A stretch of 64,000 nt of DNA. It comes from Reichenbachiella agarivorans (GTDB lineage Bacteria; Bacteroidota; Bacteroidia; Cytophagales; Cyclobacteriaceae). The DNA lies in assembly GCF_025502585.1 (NCBI RefSeq), contig NZ_CP106679.1, positions 1,531,001 to 1,595,000 of the forward strand, in the 5' to 3' direction. A model generated the notes under the pieces. That model had not been told where the DNA came from, ran no database searches, and saw nothing but the letters and a program-made list of their open reading frames with translations. This document shows, piece after piece, positions 13,875 through 22,394 of this stretch. Position numbers and translations under genes: made by a program. Positions within the stretch are counted from its first letter, which is position 1; each line of letters starts with the position of its first letter.

Positions 13875-16802
13875 ATGAAAAATGCACTGGTAGATTTAGG
13901 CAAGAGACTAAAGGGAGAACTGTTTTTGGATGACACGTTGAGGACATTGTATGCTACTGATGCATCTGCCTATCGTGAATTGCCCCTTGCTGTTGCCATG
14001 CCGAGAGACAAGGATGACATTCGGATTCTGATTCAGTTTGCCAATGAGCATCAAACGTCTTTGATCCCTCGGACTGCGGGCACTTCCCTAGCTGGACAGG
14101 TAGTAGGGGCTGGGATCGTAGTGGATGTGTCCAAGTATTTTCATGAAGTTTTAGAAGTCAATCAGGATCAAAATTGGGTCAAAGTACAGCCAGGGGTGAT
14201 TCGTGATGACTTGAATCGTCATTTGAAACCATTCGGGATGTTTTATGGACCCGAAACATCCACGGCCAACAGAGCCATGATTGGAGGGATGGTAGGCAAC
14301 AACTCATGTGGATCCAATTCGATCGTATATGGTAGTGCCAGAGAACATTTGCTAGAGGTGACTGGATTTTTGTCGGATGGTTCTGAAGTGACTTTTGGAG
14401 AAATCGATGGGGCTACCTTTGAGTCAAAGCTAAAGGAAGATTCTTTGGAAGGGAGTATCTACCGTCGAGTCAATGAACTCCTACAGCCTGCAGAGGTAAG
14501 AGAAGAAATAGAAAGGGAATTTCCTAAGCCAAGTATCCCAAGGAGAAACACAGGTTATGCGGTAGATTTATTGGCTATCAACAAGCCCTTTGATCCCAAA
14601 GGACAAGAATTTAATTTTTGCAAGTTGATTGCGGGCTCAGAAGGGACATTGATGTTCATCACCGAGATCAAACTCAACACCCTACCTTTGCCTCCCAAGG
14701 ACAAGGCTTTGGTTTGTATCCATTGCCACGATGTGCATGAGTCATTGCTAGCCAACCTCATCGGGATCAAATATGAACCACATGCCAGTGAGTTGATTGA
14801 TGACATCATCTTAGAGTGCACCAAGGAAAACATCGAGCAGCAGAAAAACAGATTCTTCGTACAAGGTGATCCAGGAGCCATTTTGGTGGTCGAGTTGGTT
14901 GCTGAAAATGACGAACTACTCAATCAAAAGTGTGATGCGATGATTGCCGAACTACAAAAGGCTGGGTTGGGCTATCACTATCCAGTATTGAAAGGAGGTG
15001 ATATTGGCAAAATATGGAATTTGAGAAAGGCTGGACTAGGCTTGCTTGCCAACATACCAGGAGACGCCAAGGCGCAACCTGTGATCGAAGATACAGCCGT
15101 AGATGTGCAAGACTTGCCAGAGTACATCCGAGAGTTCAATGAGACCCTAAAAAAATATAACCTCAGCTGTGTACACTATGCACATGCTGGATCTGGCGAG
15201 CTGCATCTGCGCCCAGTGCTCAACATGAAGACTGATGAAGGTCATCGGATGTTTAGAGTCGTGGCAGAAGAAATCTCTCGTTTGGTAAAAAAATACCGAG
15301 GATCACTCAGTGGAGAGCACGGTGATGGTAGGCTGAGAGGGGAGTTTCTCAAGGAACAAATCGGAGAGAAAAATTATGAATTGGTCAGAGAGGTCAAGAA
15401 GGCTTGGGATCCAAATGGAATATTCAATCCTGGCAAGATCACCGATACGGCAAAAATGGATGAAATGCTCCGCTACACGCCGAATCAACCTGACCCTGAG
15501 ATCAAGACCTATTTCAACTGGGAGCGTAGCAAAGGGGTGCTCAGAGCAGCAGAGCTTTGTAATGGCTCAGGAGATTGCCGAAAGTCTGAAGGCAGCGGGG
15601 GGACGATGTGTCCCAGCTACATGGCTACCCGCAACGAAAAAGATACCACACGTGCAAGAGCCAATATCTTGCGTGAAGTGTTGACTCATTCTGACAAGAT
15701 CAACAAGTTTGACAGTCAAGAAATCAAGGAGGTGATGGATCTCTGTCTGTCATGCAAAGGCTGTAAGTCTGAGTGTCCGTCCAACGTGGACATGGCTCGA
15801 CTCAAAGCAGAGTTTGAGCAACAATACTATGATGCCAACGGGATGCCACTTGCCAAACGCATGATGGGAGAATATGCCCTCAATATGAAGCTGGCTTCAT
15901 GGGTTCCTTGGGCGTACAATTTGATGTTCAAAGCACCGTTGATTAGTGCTTTGAGCAAATCTCTCATGGGTGTGCACAAAGACCGCTCTATGCCTCCTAT
16001 GCCGTCTGTGACGATGAAAAGCTGGTACAAAAAGAACAAGTCAAAGCTGAAGAGCCAAAACTCTGACAAGGCATTCTATCTCTTTTTTGATGAGTTTACC
16101 AATTATCTCGATGCGCAGATTGGCATCACGGCTATCCAGTTGATGGATGAGTTGGGCTACAGAGTGATGGAATTGGAGCATGACCAGTCTGGACGTGCTT
16201 TGATATCTAAAGGCATGGTGCGCAAGGCAAAGAAAATTGCCAACAAGAACGTACTATTACTGGATGGAAAATTGAGTACCGAGACTCCTTTGGTCGGATT
16301 GGAACCATCTACCATCTTGACTTTGCGAGATGAATATCCTGATCTATGTGACATAGAACTGAAAGACAAGGCCATGATCATCGCAGATTCTTGTTTGACG
16401 ATAGAGGAGTTTTTGGCGCGAGAGTTTAGACGTGGCAACATCAGCAGATCCAGTTTCTCATCCGAGAAAAGGCAGCTCAAAGTCCATGGGCATTGCCACC
16501 AAAAGGCCTTGTCGTCCGTTTTGACTTTGAAGGACGCACTGTCTATTCCTGAGAACTACGAGGTGGAGGTCATCCAATCGGGATGTTGTGGCATGGCAGG
16601 TTCCTTTGGTTATGAAAAGGATCACTTTGATACTTCGATGAAGGTTGGTGAGTTGGTTTTGTTTCCTACTGTGCGCCAGGCCGCAGCGACCACAATCATC
16701 TCAGCCCCAGGTACCAGTTGCCGACATCAGATCAAAGATGGCACGGGCAAACTTGCCCTCCACCCAGTGGAAGTATTGTATCAAGCGTTGAAAGCGAATT
16801 AA
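13875..16802 (+). CDS. FAD-binding and 4Fe-4S oxidoreductase (D-lactate/glycolate dehydrogenase type)
   Basis: This 975-residue fusion has an N-terminal PCMH-type FAD domain (PRTAGTSLAGQVVGAG at 66-80) and an FAD-oxidase C-terminal domain (about 230-520, HYAHAGSGELHLRP). A 4Fe-4S ferredoxin-like domain follows, with C562, C568 and C579 and the classical set C624, C627, C630 and C634. Last comes a heterodisulfide-reductase-like CCG domain (QSGCCGMAGSFGYEKDHF, C904-C905). This GlcD/GlcF-type layout oxidises a 2-hydroxy acid such as D-lactate, D-2-hydroxyglutarate or glycolate and passes electrons towards the quinone pool. The substrate is not decidable from sequence. It appears to be a single-gene transcript; a TATTTTTG box lies just before the start but no matching -33 element is seen. 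Confidence 0.9.
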   Translation: MKNALVDLGKRLKGELFLDDTLRTLYATDASAYRELPLAVAMPRDKDDIRILIQFANEHQTSLIPRTAGTSLAGQVVGAGIVVDVSKYFHEVLEVNQDQNWVKVQPGVIRDDLNRHLKPFGMFYGPETSTANRAMIGGMVGNNSCGSNSIVYGSAREHLLEVTGFLSDGSEVTFGEIDGATFESKLKEDSLEGSIYRRVNELLQPAEVREEIEREFPKPSIPRRNTGYAVDLLAINKPFDPKGQEFNFCKLIAGSEGTLMFITEIKLNTLPLPPKDKALVCIHCHDVHESLLANLIGIKYEPHASELIDDIILECTKENIEQQKNRFFVQGDPGAILVVELVAENDELLNQKCDAMIAELQKAGLGYHYPVLKGGDIGKIWNLRKAGLGLLANIPGDAKAQPVIEDTAVDVQDLPEYIREFNETLKKYNLSCVHYAHAGSGELHLRPVLNMKTDEGHRMFRVVAEEISRLVKKYRGSLSGEHGDGRLRGEFLKEQIGEKNYELVREVKKAWDPNGIFNPGKITDTAKMDEMLRYTPNQPDPEIKTYFNWERSKGVLRAAELCNGSGDCRKSEGSGGTMCPSYMATRNEKDTTRARANILREVLTHSDKINKFDSQEIKEVMDLCLSCKGCKSECPSNVDMARLKAEFEQQYYDANGMPLAKRMMGEYALNMKLASWVPWAYNLMFKAPLISALSKSLMGVHKDRSMPPMPSVTMKSWYKKNKSKLKSQNSDKAFYLFFDEFTNYLDAQIGITAIQLMDELGYRVMELEHDQSGRALISKGMVRKAKKIANKNVLLLDGKLSTETPLVGLEPSTILTLRDEYPDLCDIELKDKAMIIADSCLTIEEFLAREFRRGNISRSSFSSEKRQLKVHGHCHQKALSSVLTLKDALSIPENYEVEVIQSGCCGMAGSFGYEKDHFDTSMKVGELVLFPTVRQAAATTIISAPGTSCRHQIKDGTGKLALHPVEVLYQALKAN

Positions 16803-16923
16803 CTGGTTTGAAGGATTTGTTCTTTCGAATTTTCAATTCGTCTGATGTGATTTTTTATGTATGACTGAGGCTATCCGCTGGATATAATCTGTATATTAGG
16901 CCTCCGAAAAAAACACCACTTCC

Positions 16924-17391
16924 TTGATTGACTGGATAATTATAAGTTTTTTGATTCTTGCGGGCATAGGTCTGATTATCGTAGAGATCATCTTCGTACC
17001 AGGAACAACCATTGTTGGTTTTGGTGGGTTGTTTATAGGTTTATATGGAGTCTACCGTAGCTACGAACTGTTCGGCTCTGAGGTGGGTCACTGGGTTTTG
17101 GCGGGTTCTATCGCTGCCTGTGCTGCTGCAATAATTTACAGCTTCAATTCCAATGCTTGGAAGCGATTTGCGCTCAAAGGAAGCATCAATTCTCGCGTCA
17201 ATGAAAACTTAACAGCACAATTGACTGCTGGTTTGGAAGGGGTGACAGTTTCTTCTTTGAAACCTATTGGCAAAGCCAAGTTTCAGGATATAGAGTATGA
17301 GGTTTGTTCCTTGGGAAATTTTATCGAAGAAAAGCGACCCATTAAAATAATCAAAATTGAAATCAACAAAATATACGTAGAACTAATTTAA
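16924..17391 (+). CDS. NfeD-like membrane protein
   Basis: The 155-residue protein has a TTG start. Three N-terminal hydrophobic helices (with VEIIFVPGTTIVGFGG, the NfeD signature region) are followed by a small soluble OB-like domain (about 80-155; LEGVTVSSLKPIGKAKFQDIEYEV). NfeD proteins partner flotillin-like SPFH proteins in membrane microdomains, and here the flotillin-like gene follows 10 bp later in the same direction. The TTG is chosen because the hydrophobic segment starts right after it and no ATG precedes it in frame. Confidence 0.82.
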   Translation: MIDWIIISFLILAGIGLIIVEIIFVPGTTIVGFGGLFIGLYGVYRSYELFGSEVGHWVLAGSIAACAAAIIYSFNSNAWKRFALKGSINSRVNENLTAQLTAGLEGVTVSSLKPIGKAKFQDIEYEVCSLGNFIEEKRPIKIIKIEINKIYVELI

Positions 17392-17401
17392 CTAATAGGA
17401 T

Positions 17402-18386
17402 ATGATACAATACGCAATTATTGCCCTGGTGGCGATAGTAGGATTTTTCACCTTTCTTTATTTCGTGCCTTTAGGGCTATGGATCACGGCGCAGTTTTCT
17501 GGTGTCAAAGTAGGTCTATTTGAATTGGTGTTTATGAGAATCAGAAAGGTACCGCCATCATTGGTGGTCAACTCGTTGATCACAGCTACCAAAGCTGGTT
17601 TGGAGGTTACTTCTAGCCAATTAGAGACGCATTATTTGGCTGGTGGACATGTACCCTCTGTGATCAAGGCATTGATCTCAGCAGACAAGGCCAACATTGC
17701 TTTGGAGTTTAACCAAGCAGCAGCTATTGATTTGGCAGGTAGAGACGTGTTTGAAGCGGTTCAGATTTCTGTTAACCCCAAGGTAATCACGACTCCTAGA
17801 GTTGCTGCAGTAGCATCCGATGGTATACAGTTGATCGCTGTTGCGAGAGTGACTGTAAGAGCCAATTTGGCGCAGTTAGTCGGTGGAGCTGGTGAGGATA
17901 CGATTTTGGCTAGAGTAGGCGAAGGGATTGTGACTTCTATCGGCTCGGCGACTACACACAAGGATGTATTAGAGAATCCAGACAAAATCTTCTAAGTTGG
18001 TGTTGAGCAGAGGGCTAGATGCTGGTACGGCATTCGAAATCCTATCAATTGATATTGCTGACGTAGATGTTGGGAAAAACATTGGGGCTGATCTGCAAAT
18101 AGATCAAGCAGCGGCGGATTTGAAAGTCGCAGAGGCCAAGGCTGAAGAAAGACGTGCAATGGCTGTAGCCGTAGAGCAAGAAATGAAAGCCAAAGCGCAA
18201 GATGCAAGAGCCAAAGTAATCGAAGCAGAAGCTGAGATTCCAAAGGCTATAGCGGATGCGTTTCGTGCGGGTAATTTGGGCATCATGGATTATTACAAAA
18301 TGGACAACATCAAAGCAGATACTGAGATGAGAGAGTCTATTGCGAAACCAAGAAGTTCTTCTCCGAAGAAAAGAGACGATAAATAA
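17402..18386 (+). pseudogene. floA: Flotillin-like protein FloA, interrupted by a frameshift
   Basis: Two adjacent frames together make one full-length FloA of roughly 327 residues. Part one (17402-17995, 197 aa) has the N-terminal membrane hairpin and SPFH region ([35 protein letters not shown]) and stops after ENPDKIF. Part two (from about 17997 to 18386) continues with [26 protein letters not shown] and the Ala/Glu-rich coiled coil. Removing one T in the TT at 17990-17991 restores [11 protein letters not shown] across the junction. So this is a single-base insertion or a sequencing error. Both halves otherwise look under selection, which suggests a very recent event. FloA would scaffold functional membrane microdomains with NfeD. 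Confidence 0.8.
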
Positions 18387-18407
18387 GTCTTAAGAAAGTC
18401 TAACTTG

Positions 18408-18443
18408 AAAGGGCTGAGCGTGGTACACGCTCAGCCCTTTCTT
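18408..18443. terminator. Bidirectional terminator between floA and phhA
   Basis: A perfect 15-bp stem (AAAGGGCTGAGCGTG 18408-18422, CACGCTCAGCCCTTT 18426-18440) has a 3-nt loop, with T-rich flank on the plus strand and A/T on the other. It lies exactly between two convergent genes, so it serves both. Confidence 0.9.
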
Positions 18444-18445
18444 TG

Positions 18446-19219
18446 TCAAATTTTCCGAGTTTGGATCATGCTGGTTAGCAAGGAATCAAGCTCTGGCAAA
18501 CTTTCGAATAGCTGCTCAAAATTGTTGATCACAAAATACTGTTGCTGGTAGTCGTGTTTGTAGAACGGTGTTTCCAAAATTGTTTTTATGTCATAAGGTA
18601 TTCTCGGGACATCTTCGTCTTCTATTGCATAGATGGATTCACCTGGGGAGGAGACGATTCCAGCTCCATAGATTTTGATTTTTCCATCTTCCTGTATCAA
18701 TCCAAACTCGACGGTGAACCAATACAGTCTGCTCATCAGTTCTATGGCTTGTGGATTTTCGATGTGTTTGAGTGCGATGGCTGCCAGTCCTTTCATGAAT
18801 TCACTGAAGTGCGGATTGCTGAGGAGCGGGACATGCCCAAATACGTCATGAAACATATCGGGCTCTTCTAGGTATTCCAGTTCTTTGATAGTACGCAACC
18901 AAGTCGTGACAGGGAAGTTTTTGCGATGCAGAAACTCGAAGAAGGGCTTGTCCGCAATCAAACCAGGGACGATGTAGAGCTGCCAGCCAGTTGCTCCGTC
19001 TAGGTTTTTATTTACAGTCTCCAGAAGTGGGATATGATCCGCAGAAAAGCCACAAACATCTAGTCCTTCGAAATAGGCACGGGAGGCACGGTCTTTCAGT
19101 ACCAGCAACTGTTTATCGTAGAGCAATCTCCAAACCTCAAAGTGCTCAGGACGATAATCACCGTAGTGCTGATGCAAAGGCTCGGTTGGGAAATCGTAGG
19201 GGTCTTTGTTTTCCAACAT
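18446..19219 (-). CDS. phhA: Phenylalanine 4-monooxygenase
   Basis: This 257-residue protein covers the catalytic domain of the aromatic amino acid hydroxylases, without a regulatory ACT domain, as in bacterial PhhA. The iron ligands are clear: H124 and H129 in EPDMFHDVFGHVPLL, and E171 in LYWFTVEFGL. It converts L-phenylalanine to tyrosine using O2 and a tetrahydropterin, either for tyrosine supply or phenylalanine breakdown. It is a stand-alone gene here; no pterin-recycling dehydratase gene is next to it. Confidence 0.95.
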   Translation of the reverse strand: MLENKDPYDFPTEPLHQHYGDYRPEHFEVWRLLYDKQLLVLKDRASRAYFEGLDVCGFSADHIPLLETVNKNLDGATGWQLYIVPGLIADKPFFEFLHRKNFPVTTWLRTIKELEYLEEPDMFHDVFGHVPLLSNPHFSEFMKGLAAIALKHIENPQAIELMSRLYWFTVEFGLIQEDGKIKIYGAGIVSSPGESIYAIEDEDVPRIPYDIKTILETPFYKHDYQQQYFVINNFEQLFESLPELDSLLTSMIQTRKI

Positions 19220-19344
19220 TTGTCTATCATTTTGGGTTATCTATTCCGACGTTGAGATTATCTAAAAATGGCCTTGGTCTTTGGGAAACCAAGGTGGTCT
19301 CAACCTCATGTTGTTTATATTGGAATTTACACAATACGTCCGAA

Positions 19345-19364
19345 GACAGCAATTATTTGCTGTC
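19345..19364 (-). terminator. Hairpin downstream of the MTHFR-like gene
   Basis: A perfect 8-bp stem GACAGCAA / TTGCTGTC with loop TTAT sits 30 bp after the stop of the minus-strand gene at 19394. There is no T-run, so it may be a weak terminator or mRNA 3'-end hairpin. A second imperfect hairpin (CCTTGGT/ACCAAGG, 19272-19294) lies further on. Confidence 0.4.
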
Positions 19365-19393
19365 ATGCCTAAGATGTATGATATAGGAATACC

Positions 19394-20347
19394 CTATTTA
19401 TTGCCTTGCAGCAATTGGTTTTTCAAGGCCGATGCCCGTTGCATCATTTCTACCTCTCGAAGTAGCTCGATCGAAGCATCAATCTCGGCTTTTCTGATTG
19501 CGACACTTTCTATGTTGAATCCTATGGGGATGTTTTTGATGCGGCAATACTCCAGCAACTCTTTGGCGACAGTGCGGCAAATATCCATGGACCTTGACAA
19601 AATGTCTTCACAATTTTTCAAATCATTTTTGAGCCATTTGGGAATATGAATCCCAAGCCACTCCATGAATTGCAAGGTTTTGAGCGAACCACAGGGTGTC
19701 AGGGTAAAGATGATGGGAGCCAAAGGGGTATTTCCAGTCTCTGTGCTATAGTAGTAGTCAGATAAAAAATCCTTGGCATGGTCGAGACTGTACACACACT
19801 GAGAGATAAAAAATTGGCAACCATGTTCGCGTTTTTTGGATACTCTGATATGTTCGTCTTCTTTTTTGAGATGCCTCTCTGGTATAGTGACACCTCCAAT
19901 CATCAATTTGGAATCGCTTGCTTGTTTGATCTCATATGCCTCCTGTAGTGTCAATCCTGAGTCATGGGCAGATGGCGAACCTACAAATACGGCATATTCG
20001 ATTTGGTTAGGATTTTCGGTTAACCAGGATTGGAAACTGCCTTGACTAAACTTTCCCACACTTTTGTAGATGATTTTAGGGATGACCAGCTCTTGAAGGT
20101 AATGCTTGGAGTAAAAACCTGGATCCAAGGTCTGCATAAATGGAAAGGGACGAGGCATCTCCGTACGGGCGGATTCGTCCTGAATATCATAAAGGACCAA
20201 TGCATCCAAATTGATGCCTTGGAGTCGAGCAATCTGATTGGCGGCTATTGTTTGTATCGATGCTTCGTCGGTCGAAAATTTAGGAGGGGTCAATCCATAG
20301 AACAAGTAGCCTCCTTTGTGATTTTCTATTTTATCTTTTAATGTCAT
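19394..20347 (-). CDS. Methylenetetrahydrofolate reductase family protein
   Basis: The 317-residue protein fits a TIM-barrel MTHFR-type fold. GYLFYGLTPPKFSTDEASIQ replaces the usual N-terminal strand, followed by LDALVLYDIQDESART, the ADEHIRVSKKREHGCQFFISQCVYSLDHAKDF region (the family's A.FFITQ.fd motif) and GFNIESVAIRKAEIDASIELL. The family reduces 5,10-methylene-THF to 5-methyl-THF with FAD for methionine synthesis. The sequence is more diverged than canonical MetF, so the exact reaction is less sure. It lies 80 bp downstream of cystathionine gamma-synthase on the same strand, supporting a methionine/one-carbon role. Confidence 0.72.
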   Translation of the reverse strand: MTLKDKIENHKGGYLFYGLTPPKFSTDEASIQTIAANQIARLQGINLDALVLYDIQDESARTEMPRPFPFMQTLDPGFYSKHYLQELVIPKIIYKSVGKFSQGSFQSWLTENPNQIEYAVFVGSPSAHDSGLTLQEAYEIKQASDSKLMIGGVTIPERHLKKEDEHIRVSKKREHGCQFFISQCVYSLDHAKDFLSDYYYSTETGNTPLAPIIFTLTPCGSLKTLQFMEWLGIHIPKWLKNDLKNCEDILSRSMDICRTVAKELLEYCRIKNIPIGFNIESVAIRKAEIDASIELLREVEMMQRASALKNQLLQGNK

Positions 20348-20428
20348 GCGGGCAATTTTGTGCTACTTACATGAGCAAGTGCACGTGAGTATAATACTAA
20401 ATGGTGAAATATGCTTGTCTCTTCATGC

Positions 20429-21583
20429 TCATCCGAGAGCTTGCTCCAAATCATCGACCAGATCCTCGGCATCTTCGATCCCTACGCTTAACCTGATCAG
20501 AGAGTCTTTCAGTCCAGATTTGAGGCGTTCTTCTCTAGGGATACTAGCATGTGTCATACTTGCCGGGTGGCCTACCAATGACTCTACACCTCCCAAAGAT
20601 TCTGCAAGCGTGAACAGCTTCAACTTTTCCATAAAGGAGATGGCACTTTCCAGCTTGTCGTCTTTGAGTACAAAAGAAATCATCCCGCCAAAGTCCCTCA
20701 TCTGTTTTTTGGCTACATCATGGTTTTGATGTTTTTCAAATCCAGGCCAATAAACTTTGCTCACCTTGGGATGCGCCTCTAAGAAATAGGCAATGCGTCT
20801 ACCGTTTTCACAGTGACGCTCCATCCGTATGTGCAAGGTCTTGACACCTCTCAGTACGAGAAAGCAATCTTGTGGTCCTGCCACTGCTCCACTTGCATTT
20901 TGGATGAAAGAGAGTTTTTCGAAAAGATCAGCGCGGTTCATCATCAGAGCACCCATCACCACATCTGAGTGACCAGCTATATATTTTGTCACGGAGTGCA
21001 TCACGATATCGGCACCCAGGTCGATAGGGTTTTGCAAAAATGGGGTAGCAAATGTGTTGTCCACACAAAGCAAGGCGTTTGATTTTTTGCAAACACTCGC
21101 TAGGCCCTTGATGTCAATGATGTTCATCATGGGATTGGATGGAGTTTCGATCCACACGAGTCGGGTATGATCGTTGAAATGCTCGGAGATGCGGTTCAAA
21201 TCCAGCATATCTACAAATTTGAATTTGATCCCAAAATCTTGATATATCTGAGTGAAAATTCGGTAAGTCCCTCCATATAGGTCATTGGAACTCAACACTT
21301 CATCGCCAGGCTTGAGGAGTTTCAAAATGGCATCAATGGCTGCCATACCTGATCCGAATACCAATCCATGGTTGGCATTTTCTAACGCTGCGAGATTGGT
21401 CTGCAAGGCATCTCTGGTAGGATTTTGGGTTCGTGAGTATTCATATCCCTTGTGTTTGCCAGGAGATGGCTGGGCGTAGGTGGATGTCTGATAGATTGGA
21501 GTCATGATGGCTCCAGTGGTGGGATCAGGCTCTACTCCAGCATGTATGGCTTTGGTGCCGAATTTCATTTTAATAGGGGTCAT
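20429..21583 (-). CDS. metB: Cystathionine gamma-synthase/lyase family PLP enzyme
   Basis: The 384-residue Cys/Met-metabolism PLP enzyme starts at the ATG giving MTPIKMKFGTKAIHAG. A longer frame exists back to a TTG at 21667, but the extra 28 residues do not resemble the family and AAAGAGA sits just before the chosen ATG. Family features are YQTSTYAQPSPG, EYSRTQNPTRDALQ, FGSGMAAIDA (phosphate-binding), VDNTFATPFLQNP and the PLP lysine K200 in HSVTKYIAGHSD. It joins cysteine to an activated homoserine to form cystathionine or performs the reverse gamma-cleavage; sequence alone does not separate these. The MTHFR-like gene downstream favours methionine synthesis. Confidence 0.88.
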   Translation of the reverse strand: MTPIKMKFGTKAIHAGVEPDPTTGAIMTPIYQTSTYAQPSPGKHKGYEYSRTQNPTRDALQTNLAALENANHGLVFGSGMAAIDAILKLLKPGDEVLSSNDLYGGTYRIFTQIYQDFGIKFKFVDMLDLNRISEHFNDHTRLVWIETPSNPMMNIIDIKGLASVCKKSNALLCVDNTFATPFLQNPIDLGADIVMHSVTKYIAGHSDVVMGALMMNRADLFEKLSFIQNASGAVAGPQDCFLVLRGVKTLHIRMERHCENGRRIAYFLEAHPKVSKVYWPGFEKHQNHDVAKKQMRDFGGMISFVLKDDKLESAISFMEKLKLFTLAESLGGVESLVGHPASMTHASIPREERLKSGLKDSLIRLSVGIEDAEDLVDDLEQALG

Positions 21584-21689
21584 GGTATTCTCTTTCGCTT
21601 GTTCTCGATGCTGATCGAATGAATTTAAACAATTCTTATGAAGATTGTTGTGAACAAAACTAATCAATATGAGATATTAGCATACTATT

Positions 21690-22394
21690 TTGAATACGAC
21701 ATTTGATAGATTGAGACAGTCACGATTTTGGTTACTATTTGAGCGAAACAAAACTATAGCCATATTGATGCTGTGGATGGCGGTAGTACCTATTACCGCC
21801 TCGTTGGTTATCACCTATTTCCTAGTGACACTTGAGGGACTGATTGTCTCTTTTGGTTGGTGGGAGTGGGGATTGTTTTATTTAGGAACTGCCCTTACCA
21901 TGTCATTGGCGATCACACCGACGACTTTTATTGCATTGCTCAGTGGTTATTTTCTTGGGATGGAAAGCCTGGTTGCAGTTATTTTGGCATACGAGATGGC
22001 TTCTGTAGTTGGTTATTATTTGGCCAAGTGGTTGGATAGAGATTTTATCAAGCAACTGGTCATACAATACCCAAAGGCTGCTGGATACATAGACAATGTC
22101 ACCCACAAGCAATTCATGACGACTGTACTGGCTCGTCTGTCTCCTGCCCTTCCTTTTGCTCTGATGAATGTCGTTTTGTCCACTTCCAACATTCGTTTTT
22201 GGACTTTCTTTTGGGCAGGTCTATTGGGTATGCTACCTCGCACCGTCTTATTCGTATGGATAGGCAGTCAGGCACAATTCCTACAGGACGCCATCCATCA
22301 CGACCAAAGTGTACTTTGGAGTGTGACAGCATCAGTGGTCGTCATGTATGCCATGTACCGAATGATCAAGCCTTCTCGCCAAAATACTGATTGA
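21690..22394 (+). CDS. TVP38/TMEM64 (VTT/DedA-like) membrane protein
   Basis: The 234-residue protein has about five hydrophobic segments and the VTT-domain pattern: TPTTFIALLSGYFLG, YEMASVVGYYLAKWLDR, then ARLSPALPFALMNVVLS and WAGLLGMLPRTVLFVWIGS. VTT/DedA proteins are linked to lipid scrambling and envelope homeostasis. The start is a TTG at 21690; the N-terminus after it (FWLLFERNKTIAILMLWMAVVPIT) looks family-like, so I keep it although the codon is rare. The 3' end overlaps the convergent MscS gene by 29 bp. Confidence 0.82.
   Translation: MNTTFDRLRQSRFWLLFERNKTIAILMLWMAVVPITASLVITYFLVTLEGLIVSFGWWEWGLFYLGTALTMSLAITPTTFIALLSGYFLGMESLVAVILAYEMASVVGYYLAKWLDRDFIKQLVIQYPKAAGYIDNVTHKQFMTTVLARLSPALPFALMNVVLSTSNIRFWTFFWAGLLGMLPRTVLFVWIGSQAQFLQDAIHHDQSVLWSVTASVVVMYAMYRMIKPSRQNTD

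Noticed and set aside
17984-18000. Programmed +1 frameshift in floA (prfB-like)
   Set aside because: The slip would need Phe-tRNA on UUC to re-pair with UCU, and no SD-like stimulator precedes it. Other FloA genes are not known to need one.
18408-18443. Small RNA gene between floA and phhA
   Set aside because: The long stem with T-rich flank between convergent genes is fully explained as a bidirectional terminator.
21584-21689. SAM or cobalamin riboswitch upstream of metB
   Set aside because: The 106-bp gap to the divergent gene shows no recognisable conserved riboswitch core.
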